From Alteromonas sp. BMJM2 (GTDB taxonomy: Bacteria; Pseudomonadota; Gammaproteobacteria; Enterobacterales; Alteromonadaceae), in the NCBI RefSeq assembly GCF_027257845.1, contig NZ_JAPVOT010000009.1, positions 62,001-126,000 on the forward strand: a stretch of 64,000 bases of DNA. The letters run 5' to 3'. This document shows, piece by piece, positions 48,405 to 57,055 of this stretch. A model generated the notes under the pieces. The model worked only from the letters and a program-made list of their open reading frames with translations. It made no database searches and was not told where the DNA came from. Numbering within the stretch: position 1 is the first letter of the stretch; every line of letters starts with the position of its first letter. A program made the translations under genes and the position numbers.

Positions 48405-49730
48405 CTATAACCCTCTCGATTCTGCCATTTCCCAGTCTTTCACAATCTTTGTGCTTGTCCACAGGAATACCGCAATTGACAATGCATAGGGTATAACGAG
48501 ATACAGCAGTGCTTGCCTTAACGCTTCTGTCTCACCTAACGATGGCACGAGGGATTGACTGATGATACCGGTTAGCGTTGGTCCGCCACCAAGAGCAATA
48601 ATGTTAAGCACAAAAAAGAACAAGGCGGTAGACATTGCTCGCACGTTAATGGGTGCTAGCGTTTGCGCCATTGCAAAGCTTGGACCTAAATACGAACCAC
48701 TGGTGAATAAAAGCAGCGCCATCAGCCCTACAGACAACCATAAATCTTGCACTTGTAAAGAGGCATAAAACGCGGGTAAACCCACAATAAGCATAATAGC
48801 AGGTAACAGTGCATACGCTTTTTTATTGTGCTTGCCCCATCTATCAGCGATGTAGCCGCCTAACCATACGCCTAGTGCATAAGCGGTACCGTTAATGATG
48901 CCGAAAACAACCAGCAGCTGGGTAATGTCTAAGCCAGCAAAGGCACGTACATAGTAATCAATAATCCAGGTCGAAATTGCATAGTTACCGAATGAGCCAA
49001 AAGAAATACCCAACGCCATCCCCCACCACGTAGGAATTTTAAGCAATTGCTTTAACGACTTCTTAACGCTTGGCTTATTTTCGTTTTCTGTTTGCGAAGG
49101 AGCGGTAACAGAGCGAGTGGGCTCTTTCACCGTAAATTTAAGCAGCAGGGCAAGCAGTACGCCTGGTATGCCAACGCTGTACATTACTGTTCGCCAATCG
49201 GCCGAGCCGCCTTGTAAGAAAAACGCTGAAGCAAAAAACGCGAGCATTATGCCAAACGGGATCCCCAGTGAATAAATAGACAATGCGCCCGCTCGTTTTT
49301 CTTTCGGGAATAAGTCGGAGATAATACTGTGGGAAGGTGGGCTTCCGCCAGCCTCTCCAATACCTACCCCAATGCGAGCTATGGCTAACTGAAGATAATT
49401 ACCTGCTAGGCCTGAAGCGGCTGTAAAACCACTCCATAAGGTCAGTGAAATGGCGATAATGTTAACTCTGCTATAGCGATCGGCAAGCCAAGCAATAGGA
49501 ATTCCCATCACCGTGTATAGCAACGCAAAGTAGATACCCTTGAGCCATCCTAATTGCGCATCATCAAGACCTAAATCGGCTTTTATGAAGGGAGAAAGAA
49601 TACCTATTATCTGACGGTCAATAAAATTGAATGCATAGACAAGTGTGAGAATAAAAAGTACGTAGTTGCGGTAACTTCGAGATACACCCGCTTCTTGTGC
49701 AGGTAAACCTTCAACGCTTGTATGGGCCAT
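48405..49730 (-). CDS. MFS transporter, Spinster-like group
   Basis: A 441-residue 12-helix major-facilitator transporter. Typical features are FIDRQIIGILSPFIKADLGL in helix 1, AWLADRYSRVNII in the loop 2-3, and GIGEAGGSPPSHSIISDLFP in helix 5, which are characteristic of the bacterial Spinster-like group. Substrate not deducible; eukaryotic relatives move lysophospholipids or sphingolipid signals. It ends at a strong terminator and is divergent from the thioesterase-like gene at 49900. Confidence 0.85.
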   Translation of the reverse strand: MAHTSVEGLPAQEAGVSRSYRNYVLFILTLVYAFNFIDRQIIGILSPFIKADLGLDDAQLGWLKGIYFALLYTVMGIPIAWLADRYSRVNIIAISLTLWSGFTAASGLAGNYLQLAIARIGVGIGEAGGSPPSHSIISDLFPKEKRAGALSIYSLGIPFGIMLAFFASAFFLQGGSADWRTVMYSVGIPGVLLALLLKFTVKEPTRSVTAPSQTENENKPSVKKSLKQLLKIPTWWGMALGISFGSFGNYAISTWIIDYYVRAFAGLDITQLLVVFGIINGTAYALGVWLGGYIADRWGKHNKKAYALLPAIMLIVGLPAFYASLQVQDLWLSVGLMALLLFTSGSYLGPSFAMAQTLAPINVRAMSTALFFFVLNIIALGGGPTLTGIISQSLVPSLGETEALRQALLYLVIPYALSIAVFLWTSTKIVKDWEMAESRGL

Positions 49731-49899
49731 AACAGTCCTTTTAAATGAAGATAGGACAGTCTACGCATGAGGTAAAATATTTGGCAACTAATTGTTACTT
49801 ATTTGTAAACATAACGAAAATTTGTAACTGAGGCTTTTTGTTCCCTACGGCTTAGGGTAGGATATTTGACTTAAGACTCATCAGACCAGATAGGCAGTT

Positions 49900-50715
49900 A
49901 TGACAGTAGATGAACTGTTAGATATTCCCTCCCTTACACAAACTTCTGATAACACATGGAAGGTAGACAATCTTGTGATCCCTAAAACGTGGGGACAAGG
50001 TAGAACTGCATTCGGCGGTATTTCGGCTGGCATGTTGTACACCGCAGTGAAACAACAAATAAACGATGATAGGGTATTGCGCTCGTTTACCACCAACTTT
50101 GTTGGGCCGCTTATGCTCGACACCCCTTTTTCAATAGAAGTTACGCTGTTGAGAATGGGAAAAAATGTGTCTCAATACACAGCTCACGCTATGCAAAATG
50201 GTAAGAGTTGTGTGTTTTCCCAAGCCTGTTTTGGCATGGGTCGAGAGTCGGGCATACGAGTGGAAAATACCGAAACCCACCTGATGTCTACGCCTAACAA
50301 GGCAAAATTCATTCCTCAAATTCCTAAAATAACGCCCAAGTTCTTGCGCTATTTCGACCTCGCTATAGAAGATGGCGGTATTCCGTTTACTCGCAAAAAA
50401 ACCACTATCTATCACGGGTTCATGCGTTTTAAGCAGCCACCAGCGCAGATCACTGACGCTCATATCATCACAATGATTGATGCCTGGCCGCCCACCCTAC
50501 TGCAAATGATGAAGCTTCCTGCCCCGGCAAGTACGGTGAGCTGGAACTTAGAGTTTATTCACCCCCACAAACCGGTGTCACCAAGTGACTGGTTTGCTTA
50601 TAAAGCACATACTCGGCAGGCAGCGGATGGTTATGGGCATACAGAGGCAACCATTTGGGACAAAGATAACGAAGTTATTGCGATAAGTAGACAGACTGTG
50701 GCGGTGTTCGACTAG
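49900..50715 (+). CDS. Double-hotdog acyl-CoA thioesterase-like protein
   Basis: A 271-residue TesB-like thioesterase family protein. Two hotdog repeats can be made out: the first begins WGQGRTAFGGISAGMLYTAV and contains FVGPLMLDTPFSIEV; the second contains MIDAWPPTLLQMMKLPAPASTVSWNLEF with HPHKP. The final TEATIWDKDNEVIAISRQTVAVF is the usual C-terminal strand. It likely hydrolyses an acyl-CoA; chain length unknown. Followed by a hairpin at 50754-50775. Confidence 0.85.
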   Translation: MTVDELLDIPSLTQTSDNTWKVDNLVIPKTWGQGRTAFGGISAGMLYTAVKQQINDDRVLRSFTTNFVGPLMLDTPFSIEVTLLRMGKNVSQYTAHAMQNGKSCVFSQACFGMGRESGIRVENTETHLMSTPNKAKFIPQIPKITPKFLRYFDLAIEDGGIPFTRKKTTIYHGFMRFKQPPAQITDAHIITMIDAWPPTLLQMMKLPAPASTVSWNLEFIHPHKPVSPSDWFAYKAHTRQAADGYGHTEATIWDKDNEVIAISRQTVAVFD

Positions 50716-50753
50716 CCTCTTGGCGCCCAGTCTTTTGATATATAAGCTTTGAT

Positions 50754-50775
50754 GGCCAGCGTTATGCTGGCCTTT
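50754..50775 (+). terminator. Hairpin terminator after the thioesterase-like gene
   Basis: GGCCAGC (50754-50760) and GCTGGCC (50766-50772) form a perfect 7-bp GC-rich stem with a 5-base loop, then TTTG. It lies 39 bases after the stop and 17 bases before the end of the convergent HDOD gene. The T run is short. Confidence 0.7.
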
Positions 50776-50791
50776 GCAGTTTCATACGCTA

Positions 50792-51649
50792 TCAATACAG
50801 CATGAACGCATTAGGGTTAAACAACGATATTACTGAGATACACTGAATATTGGTGATATCTAGCGCGTCTTCTAAATCGTTTTTTTGCAACAAAAGTTGC
50901 TCGTGCAGTTCTGGTTTTAAATTGTGATAGCTGGGGTAAATTTCAGGGTTTACATTGTCCAGTGAAAGCGCATAGGAAAGCTGGAGTATGCGATTTGCAT
51001 CTGATTGCGATTCACTTTGCACATTGTGAATATTCGCAATTGGCTCCGAAATACTTTTTGGAATGCCCCACTTTTCAACGAGGCGAGCCGAAACCTCGCT
51101 GTAGGTATACCCCAATACGCCGTACTGAAGTTCAGCGGGTGTGACTTGCTCGTTGTAATTCAGGCAGCGTTTCGCTGCCTCTGGTAGAGTTGAAACGACA
51201 ACGAGTTCACCGATATTATGCAGAAGCCCTGCGACAAAAAATCGTTCAGGCTCTTTGAGCGCTTTTATATCCGCGAAATATTTAGCCAACAAGCCACACG
51301 ATACACTGTGTTCCCAAAACTTATCCAAATCAATAATTTGGGCATCAACATTCCCAAAGGCTTGACTCACGCCGTAGGCCAAAGCCAAGTCGTAAGTTGA
51401 GCGTGTACCCACCACCTGTATAGCTTTGGTTACTGTTTCTATTTGATTAGGGAACCGATACAGTGCGGAATTTGCTACCCTCAGAATCTGTGCGGCTAGA
51501 GACGGGTCAAAAGCAATAATCTCGCTAATGTTATCTATGCTTGACGCTGAATCATCCATACAGCGCTTCAAGCGTAAAACTGAGTCTGGTAATACGAATA
51601 AGTCTTCGGCTGTCGAAACTAATTCATCTATGTTCATGTGTGCACTCAC
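50792..51649 (-). CDS. HDOD domain signalling protein
   Basis: A 285-residue protein of the HDOD class, a metal-site-degenerate HD-domain relative found in bacterial signalling. Recognisable parts are LPDSVLRLKRCMDDSASSID, IIAFDPSLAAQILRVANSAL, AIQVVGTRSTYDLALAYG, and HNIGELVV with LVEKWGIPKSISEPIANIHN. Function in this organism unknown; relatives act in chemotaxis, cell cycle or c-di-GMP networks. Monocistronic by appearance. Confidence 0.88.
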   Translation of the reverse strand: MSAHMNIDELVSTAEDLFVLPDSVLRLKRCMDDSASSIDNISEIIAFDPSLAAQILRVANSALYRFPNQIETVTKAIQVVGTRSTYDLALAYGVSQAFGNVDAQIIDLDKFWEHSVSCGLLAKYFADIKALKEPERFFVAGLLHNIGELVVVSTLPEAAKRCLNYNEQVTPAELQYGVLGYTYSEVSARLVEKWGIPKSISEPIANIHNVQSESQSDANRILQLSYALSLDNVNPEIYPSYHNLKPELHEQLLLQKNDLEDALDITNIQCISVISLFNPNAFMLY

Positions 51650-52025
51650 TCCAATGCAACCAATGTGGTATTTGTGTTGTTAGAGAGATCCGATCCTCCG
51701 TCAATACTTTAGGTATAGGCGTATTTCGTCTAATGGTCAACAGTTGTTATGTTAGCAAAAAGTATAATTGCCAATAATTTCAACAGCTTAAAATCATACC
51801 GTTAGACCAAAGGATACAAGCACTACTAAATAAATGGATATCTTTCATCAAGTTAGTAGAACAAAGTAGCATTTCAGCGCTGTGCTGCGTTGATTTCTTA
51901 TAATCTTCTTTTATTTTAATTTAACCCTTTTTATTGGAATAACTATCGTTCAATGTCTTCACTCTCAACATATGTCAGTTGTTTTGATATAGTCCGCGCA
52001 TATCTTACTGGGAATAAATCTTTGT
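51650..52025. other. Intergenic region between HDOD gene and glycosyltransferase
   Basis: A 376-base AT-rich gap between divergent genes. It has an isolated TATAAT at 51763-51768 on the plus strand with no acceptable -35 element; no hairpin, repeat or gene is evident. Confidence 0.5.
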
Positions 52026-53345
52026 ATGTTAAACATAGTGGTAATTGGTTACGTATGGCCTGAGCCAAAATCGTCTGCTGCGGGGCAAAACATGCTGTCG
52101 CTGATAAAGCAAAATCGTGACGTGGGCAACAAAGTAACCTTTCTCACTGCTGCAACTGACAGTATTCACAAAGCAGACTTAACAAAATTTGATGTTGGCA
52201 GCGAAGCAATTGCTCTTAACTGCAGTAGCTTTAACGAGCGCATAAGTGAAATAAATCCCGACATTGTTATTTTTGACCGCTACATGACAGAAGAGCAATT
52301 TTCTTGGCGAGTAAAAGAAGCGTGCCCTAATGCGCTTAGAGTTTTAAACACGGAAGACCTGCACAGCCTTCGCCAAGCAAGGCATGAAGCAGTAAAAAAC
52401 GCCGGCGATGCATCTCATGCTGACCTCAATAGTGACCTGGCGCAGCGAGAAGTTGCCGCCATTCTGCGCAGCGACTTTACATTAGTCATTTCGCAGTATG
52501 AAAAGCACTTACTCGAGAACCACTATCGCGTGCCTAAGGCACAACTGCGTTTGCATCCCCTTTTTGTTGAAGCCCCTCCCCTACACACTTTAGCGTTCTC
52601 ACAGCGCCAACATTTCGTGCATATTGGGAACTTTCGACATGCCCCCAATTGGGATGCAGTACTGCAGCTTAAACAGCACATCTGGCCTGCAATTCGTAAA
52701 AAAATACCTCAAGCCCAACTGCATATTTACGGCGCTTACTTACCAAAGAAAGCCTCTCAACTTCATAATGAAGCACAAGGCTTTATGATTAAGGGCTGGG
52801 CAGATAGTGCACAGGATGTTATTTCAAGCGCGCGCGTACTGCTTGCCCCCATTCGATTTGGCGCAGGTATAAAAGGGAAGCTACTTGATGCCATGCGCAC
52901 CCAAACCCCAAGCGTCACTACGTGGTTAGGTGCCGAAGGCATCATTGAAGACCTGAGTGCCGAAGGCATCATTGAAGGAAATGTGGAAGGTAGCACCCCT
53001 GAAAATATAGGCCTCAGCGAAGCAATAAAGACGATGTCTGCTCAATGGCCGGGCGCTATTTGCTCAGCATTGATGGACAAAAACGCAGTGGATGATTTTG
53101 TCGAACATGCCGTAACACTGTACAACGACGAAAAAACCTGGCAGGGCGCCAGCGTTAGAACCGCAGATGTGCTTAACGCATACAAATCGCAGGCTTCTGA
53201 ATTTTCGCTTCCCGAGCAATTGAAGCTACTCGCTAGCGGGCTAGAAACTCATCGAAAATCACTATTTCTGCAAAGCTTGCTGTGGCATCAAAGTCTCAAC
53301 GCGACTAAGTATATGTCGCAGTGGATAGAAGAAAAAAATAAATAG
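52026..53345 (+). CDS. Glycosyltransferase (GT4-like)
   Basis: A 439-residue predicted retaining glycosyltransferase of the GT-B fold. The C-terminal nucleotide-sugar site is visible as LAPIRFGAGIKGKLLDAMR followed by TPSVTTWLGAEGI; the middle FVHIGNFRHAPNWDAVLQL is typical of the start of the second Rossmann domain. It stands alone, with no other sugar or polysaccharide gene in the neighbourhood, so acceptor and product are unknown. A 27-base in-frame tandem duplication (52930-52977) repeats AEGIIE right after the donor-binding loop. The ATG has GGGAATAA upstream. Confidence 0.85.
   Translation: MLNIVVIGYVWPEPKSSAAGQNMLSLIKQNRDVGNKVTFLTAATDSIHKADLTKFDVGSEAIALNCSSFNERISEINPDIVIFDRYMTEEQFSWRVKEACPNALRVLNTEDLHSLRQARHEAVKNAGDASHADLNSDLAQREVAAILRSDFTLVISQYEKHLLENHYRVPKAQLRLHPLFVEAPPLHTLAFSQRQHFVHIGNFRHAPNWDAVLQLKQHIWPAIRKKIPQAQLHIYGAYLPKKASQLHNEAQGFMIKGWADSAQDVISSARVLLAPIRFGAGIKGKLLDAMRTQTPSVTTWLGAEGIIEDLSAEGIIEGNVEGSTPENIGLSEAIKTMSAQWPGAICSALMDKNAVDDFVEHAVTLYNDEKTWQGASVRTADVLNAYKSQASEFSLPEQLKLLASGLETHRKSLFLQSLLWHQSLNATKYMSQWIEEKNK
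52930..52977 (+). repeat. 27-bp in-frame tandem duplication inside the glycosyltransferase gene
   Basis: A 21-base sequence starting GTGCCGAAGGCATC occurs at 52930-52950 and identically at 52957-52977, a period of 27 bases. It encodes GAEGIIEDLSAEGIIEG, a 9-residue insertion relative to the usual single copy of this loop. Confidence 0.9.
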
Positions 53346-53395
53346 CAGGAAAGTATAAGTACAGACTCTGTCAATTGCGCCCACATTGAGAGGGT

Positions 53396-53800
53396 TTACA
53401 GCACTTGTAATCGACGTATCACTGATTTTATACCGTTACCTCGTGACTCACTCATATAGCGCTGTAGTTGACACTCGTGTAAATATGCCCCGAAGTCAAA
53501 GTTCACTCTCTCTCGTCTTTCTAAATGGTTTGCTTTTTCCAGTAAAACCGCAAGTACGCCGCGAATAACTTTACTCGGTGAATAAGCAACAAATTCACCT
53601 TTACTGTATTCATCTTTACTGCATTCAGCATTTAGTAAAACCAGCCACACCGGGCTTTCGCAGCCCTCAACTGAGGTAGCATCGCTCTGCAAGTGCTCAG
53701 GCATTGCAGGTAACTTTTTACCTGCAAGCATAAGAGTTCGAGTAAACTCATCCCAACTTTTAGCATTTGAAAGTTGCTCTGCAATAGGGAGTAATTGCAT
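53396..53800 (-). CDS. SufE-like sulfur acceptor protein
   Basis: A 134-residue SufE/CsdE-family protein that would accept persulfide sulfur from a cysteine desulfurase. The acceptor cysteine is in SVEGCESPVWLVLL (around residue 50), and the rest follows the family (KVIRGVLAVLLEKAN; C-terminal GIKSVIRRL). No SufS, CsdA or Fe-S gene is adjacent. A 15-base tandem duplication (53599-53628) adds Ser-Lys-Asp/Gly-Glu repeats just after that motif. It lies five bases downstream of the DUF2750 gene. Confidence 0.87.
   Translation of the reverse strand: MQLLPIAEQLSNAKSWDEFTRTLMLAGKKLPAMPEHLQSDATSVEGCESPVWLVLLNAECSKDEYSKGEFVAYSPSKVIRGVLAVLLEKANHLERRERVNFDFGAYLHECQLQRYMSESRGNGIKSVIRRLQVL
53599..53628 (-). 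repeat. 15-bp tandem duplication inside the SufE-like gene
   Basis: CTTTACTGTATTCAT (53599-53613) and CTTTACTGCATTCAG (53614-53628) match at 13 of 15 positions. In protein this gives CSKDEYSKGEF, a loop extension relative to typical SufE proteins. Confidence 0.8.
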
Positions 53801-53805
53801 ATTCG

Positions 53806-54318
53806 CTAAGCCTTTAACTCTTCACTTAACTCTTGGCTGAGCTCTGGTGCCGTCATCACCAGGTTTTCAACATCGCTTTGAGTTGGAAACATCACCAGTT
53901 CAACACTATTACTTTCTAAACCAGGCAGCCATGTTGATATGAACTCATCCAATGGTGTACTTACACACATTCCGTCAAGGCCATTTGACGTAACAAAGGC
54001 ATTCGCTAAATCGCGATGGGGGAAAATAGGAAGACGCACTGCACCATCATCTTCAAGCATAACGAAACCTTCAGAGCCTTGTACTAACCACACCTCTTTG
54101 GCTTTACTCACATAACTGATAACCAACATCTGTCTTTCTTCTGCAGACAGCTTCATTGCTTGGTCTATTACTGTATCACTTAATTTTTCACTAATAGTAT
54201 TTGGAAACACGGCGGTTCTCGTCTTAAAATTTTCGGCAAGTATACCTATGCCAGTTGTGGGTGCAACGGCAATTAGACCAATGTTGAGATGCCGCTTTTC
54301 AAACGTCTGTGATACCAT
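53806..54318 (-). CDS. DUF2750 family protein
   Basis: A 170-residue protein; I recognise the DUF2750 pattern from AEERQMLVISYVSKAKEVWLV, LPIFPHRDLANAFV, and the DEFISTWLPGLE motif followed by VMFPTQSD and an acidic helical C terminus. No function is known. It is separated by five bases from the SufE-like gene and probably shares its transcript. The first ~50 residues have no recognisable domain. Confidence 0.7.
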   Translation of the reverse strand: MVSQTFEKRHLNIGLIAVAPTTGIGILAENFKTRTAVFPNTISEKLSDTVIDQAMKLSAEERQMLVISYVSKAKEVWLVQGSEGFVMLEDDGAVRLPIFPHRDLANAFVTSNGLDGMCVSTPLDEFISTWLPGLESNSVELVMFPTQSDVENLVMTAPELSQELSEELKA

Positions 54319-54477
54319 TTACACGTGGTCTATTTATGACAGCATCTACGGCGTTTTACCAAATCGTTTTGTTTGTCTCTAGTCAGGTATCTTTAACGTA
54401 CTTTTAAGTGTTATCCGAGTCTAAATAAATTGCCCAGAACACATACAAATGATGAGACAGGACAAAAGATTACCTCC

Positions 54478-55152
54478 ATGCACACACTATTTACCGCGTT
54501 AAAACAAGATACTCTCGATAAACACACCACATTAGAAGAAACGCCCCCTTTTTCGCTATTTCACAACCTATCCGAGTTTAGTACTTCAACGTATAACGAT
54601 GTGCTTAGCGTAATGTCAGTATTTCATAGCACGACATCGTCTCATGTTTCAAAAGCGCAAAACGAAACACCGAGTCTTAATAGGCTTGCAGAGATGTTAA
54701 ACACAGATGAAGTTTCTGCTGCACTACATCGCGATACCAACGCATTGCAATTTAATTTTGCCGAAAGCTTTGATACTGAGACGAACGTTGAGAATCAGGC
54801 ACAAACTAGCCAAAGCCTAGATATTCAGACAGTCAATGCGCTTGAGAACCAACTCAGCTTTCGCGGGCAAAACTCAGCGGCTATCGCAGCCATATATGTA
54901 TGGCTAGGATCTTCCATGGGAGCCAACATGATTAGCAGACGTCTTGAAAAGCTCAATAACGATGTTCCAACAGCGTATTATTCAGCAATGGCAGGATGCG
55001 CTAAAGCGTGGGTCCCGTTTAAGCAAACCGTTGAACATATTTTGGCTGAATTAAAGCTTGATGATGACAAGGGTATTCGAGATATTGTGGAAGATGCAAA
55101 CTCGTGGTTTTCATTTTTAATCTCCCTAGGCAAGGCCCAGACAGGTAAGTAA
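54478..55152 (+). CDS. Divergent heme-oxygenase-like (biliverdin-producing type) protein
   Basis: A 224-residue all-helical protein. The N terminus (ALKQDTLDKHTTLEE, His16) matches the proximal-histidine helix of bacterial heme oxygenases, and YVWLGSSMGANMISRRLEKL matches their distal glycine-rich helix. The middle (~residues 55-125) is an Asn/Gln/Thr-rich stretch not usual in the family. Heme oxygenases open heme to biliverdin, supplying iron or a phytochrome chromophore; no phytochrome or heme-uptake gene is adjacent. I start at the ATG at 54478, though a TTG at 54430 also lies in frame; neither has a good ribosome-binding site. The family call is from pattern only. Confidence 0.65.
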   Translation: MHTLFTALKQDTLDKHTTLEETPPFSLFHNLSEFSTSTYNDVLSVMSVFHSTTSSHVSKAQNETPSLNRLAEMLNTDEVSAALHRDTNALQFNFAESFDTETNVENQAQTSQSLDIQTVNALENQLSFRGQNSAAIAAIYVWLGSSMGANMISRRLEKLNNDVPTAYYSAMAGCAKAWVPFKQTVEHILAELKLDDDKGIRDIVEDANSWFSFLISLGKAQTGK

Positions 55153-55363
55153 GCCCTGAATCTCTCCTTTTATTCTCCAACGTATAAATTATCTTAATCA
55201 ACCCTCTCTGCTTGTTGGTATATTATTCTTAAAGAATTTATAAATAGCGGCAAGCACCGAACATTAGCACCAAACATTAGCGCCGATATGCATCAAGCCC
55301 GTTAAGCGTGTCGCAAGTTTCTGGTATTCTAGGCCCATCATTGAATTGTTAGAAAAGAAAAAT

Positions 55364-56170
55364 ATGAAAGTTGTATCGTTTAACATAAATGGGATCCGTG
55401 CCCGTCTTCATCAGCTACAAGCATTAATAGATGCTCACCAACCCGACGTTATTGGTTTGCAGGAAATAAAGGTTCACGATGAACAGTTTCCTGTGAAAGC
55501 TGTTGAGGACATGGGTTATGAGGTCTTTTTTCATGGCCAAAAAAGCCATTATGGTGTGGCCTTTTTAGCGAAGAAATCGCCAACGGCTGTCATAAAGGGC
55601 TTCCCTACAGACGATGAGGATGCCCAACGCCGCATGATAATTCTCAAAACCATCGACGATGCAGGCGACCCCGTTACCATTTTGAACGGGTACTTTCCGC
55701 AGGGTGAGAATCAAAAGCACGAAACCAAATACCCCGCTAAGAAAAAATATTACCAAGATTTAATGACATACCTTAACGACAACCATACGCCTGACGAGAA
55801 AGTTATTGTTATGGGAGACGTTAACGTGTCGCACACCGATTTAGACATTGGTATTGGCGAAGAAAACAAAAAGCGCTGGTTAAGAACGGGAAAATGTAGC
55901 TTCCTACCAGAAGAGCGTGAGTGGCTAAACACACTCATGTCTTGGGGTTTTGAAGATAGTTACCGAAGCCTAAACCCACAAAGAGACGATGAGTATTCGT
56001 GGTTCGACTACCGCTCTAAAGGGTTTAACGATAACCGCGGCCTGCGAATAGATTTGATCCTCGCTACGCCATCGTTGCACAACGCACTTAAAGACGCAGG
56101 TATAGATTACGAATTACGGGGAATTGAAAAGCCCTCTGATCACGCCCCCATTTGGGCAACGTATGAGTAA
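55364..56170 (+). CDS. xthA: Exodeoxyribonuclease III
   Basis: AP endonuclease and 3'-5' exonuclease for base-excision repair. I chose the ATG at 55364, giving 268 residues, the E. coli length; six codons upstream in frame have no homology. Motifs: metal-binding [13 protein letters not shown] and GLQEIKVHD, the catalytic [14 protein letters not shown], and the final Asp/His pair [10 protein letters not shown] and KPSDHAPIW. The ribosome-binding site is weak. Followed by a tandem repeat (56230-56289). Confidence 0.97.
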   Translation: MKVVSFNINGIRARLHQLQALIDAHQPDVIGLQEIKVHDEQFPVKAVEDMGYEVFFHGQKSHYGVAFLAKKSPTAVIKGFPTDDEDAQRRMIILKTIDDAGDPVTILNGYFPQGENQKHETKYPAKKKYYQDLMTYLNDNHTPDEKVIVMGDVNVSHTDLDIGIGEENKKRWLRTGKCSFLPEEREWLNTLMSWGFEDSYRSLNPQRDDEYSWFDYRSKGFNDNRGLRIDLILATPSLHNALKDAGIDYELRGIEKPSDHAPIWATYE

Positions 56171-56229
56171 ATTAGTGACTCATACTCATTGGTAAACGTT
56201 AAACGCTCTTAAGTGCACAAACGCGTTGT

Positions 56230-56289
56230 ACTAAAACTAGTAATACTAAAACTAGTAATACTAAAACTAGTAGTATTAAAACTAGTAGT
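56230..56289. repeat. Four tandem copies of a 15-bp repeat
   Basis: Units ACTAAAACTAGTAAT (56230-56244), an identical copy (56245-56259), ACTAAAACTAGTAGT (56260-56274) and ATTAAAACTAGTAGT (56275-56289), with a degraded fifth copy after it. Each unit contains the palindrome ACTAGT. It lies between xthA and the next gene, so copy number could vary between strains without affecting a protein. Confidence 0.93.
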
Positions 56290-56335
56290 ACTTAAAACGC
56301 GTAGCGCTTAGCTAATACTACACACAGGAGAAACA

Positions 56336-56977
56336 GTGAGTACATTGCAAACGTTGGCGATGGTTGTTTACGGGCTTTTCGTACTAGGCTCGCTTAAAAA
56401 CATAGACCTCGTTCATTTCGCGAAAACCAAACATCAGCAACATCTGGTGTTTGGTACTGCTGCTGCACTTTTTGTGCTGTGGTTGCTAAAGGCAGGTATC
56501 TTTGAAGGGTTAGACGTACACTTCCTTGGCCTGTCTGTACTCACGCTCATGCTCGGCTTTCGCTACGCGGTTATTTCATCTTTTATTGCACTTATTGGCG
56601 CTCACATCATTGGATACGGAACCTGGCAGAGTTTTGGGGTAAATGGCCTGCTCGGCACCGTACTTCCCATCGCCGTTACGTACTTTTTCTTTATGCTGTC
56701 GTTTCACCGTATTCCAAGACAGCTTTTTGTTTACATATTTGTGTGCGCTTTTTTCCCAGCGGCAGTGGGTATTGCACTAAAAACCTTTGCATTAGGCGGT
56801 TATTTCTTTATTGAAGGCGTCTACTCCTGGGACATTGTTTTCTCAAACTACGTGGTGCTTATTCCACTGCTTATTTTTCCTGAAGCATTGCTTAACGGCA
56901 TGGCAATTACGTTACTTGTTATTTATCAGCCCACATGGGTTTATACCTTCCACGATAAGTTTTACCTCGATAACTGA
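56336..56977 (+). CDS. COG3235-type polytopic membrane protein (ECF permease-like)
   Basis: A 213-residue inner-membrane protein with six or seven helices. The C-terminal motif FPEALLNGMAITLLVIYQP followed by WVYTFHDKFYL is, from memory, the signature of a family annotated as COG3235 or as an energy-coupling-factor/CbiM-like permease. No ABC partner lies nearby. It starts at a GTG with CAGGAG seven bases upstream. True substrate unknown. Confidence 0.7.
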   Translation: MSTLQTLAMVVYGLFVLGSLKNIDLVHFAKTKHQQHLVFGTAAALFVLWLLKAGIFEGLDVHFLGLSVLTLMLGFRYAVISSFIALIGAHIIGYGTWQSFGVNGLLGTVLPIAVTYFFFMLSFHRIPRQLFVYIFVCAFFPAAVGIALKTFALGGYFFIEGVYSWDIVFSNYVVLIPLLIFPEALLNGMAITLLVIYQPTWVYTFHDKFYLDN

Positions 56978-57055
56978 TGATAGGTAGACATACTCTAGCA
57001 GCCGAATTTCTATAACTAATTGTTAATGAGATTTTAATTATTTTTAATCTACACT

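Noticed and set aside
56230..56289. Tandem 15-mers as a possible CRISPR or iteron origin
   Set aside because: The units are contiguous with no spacers, and there is no replication initiator gene or AT-rich DnaA-box cluster nearby.
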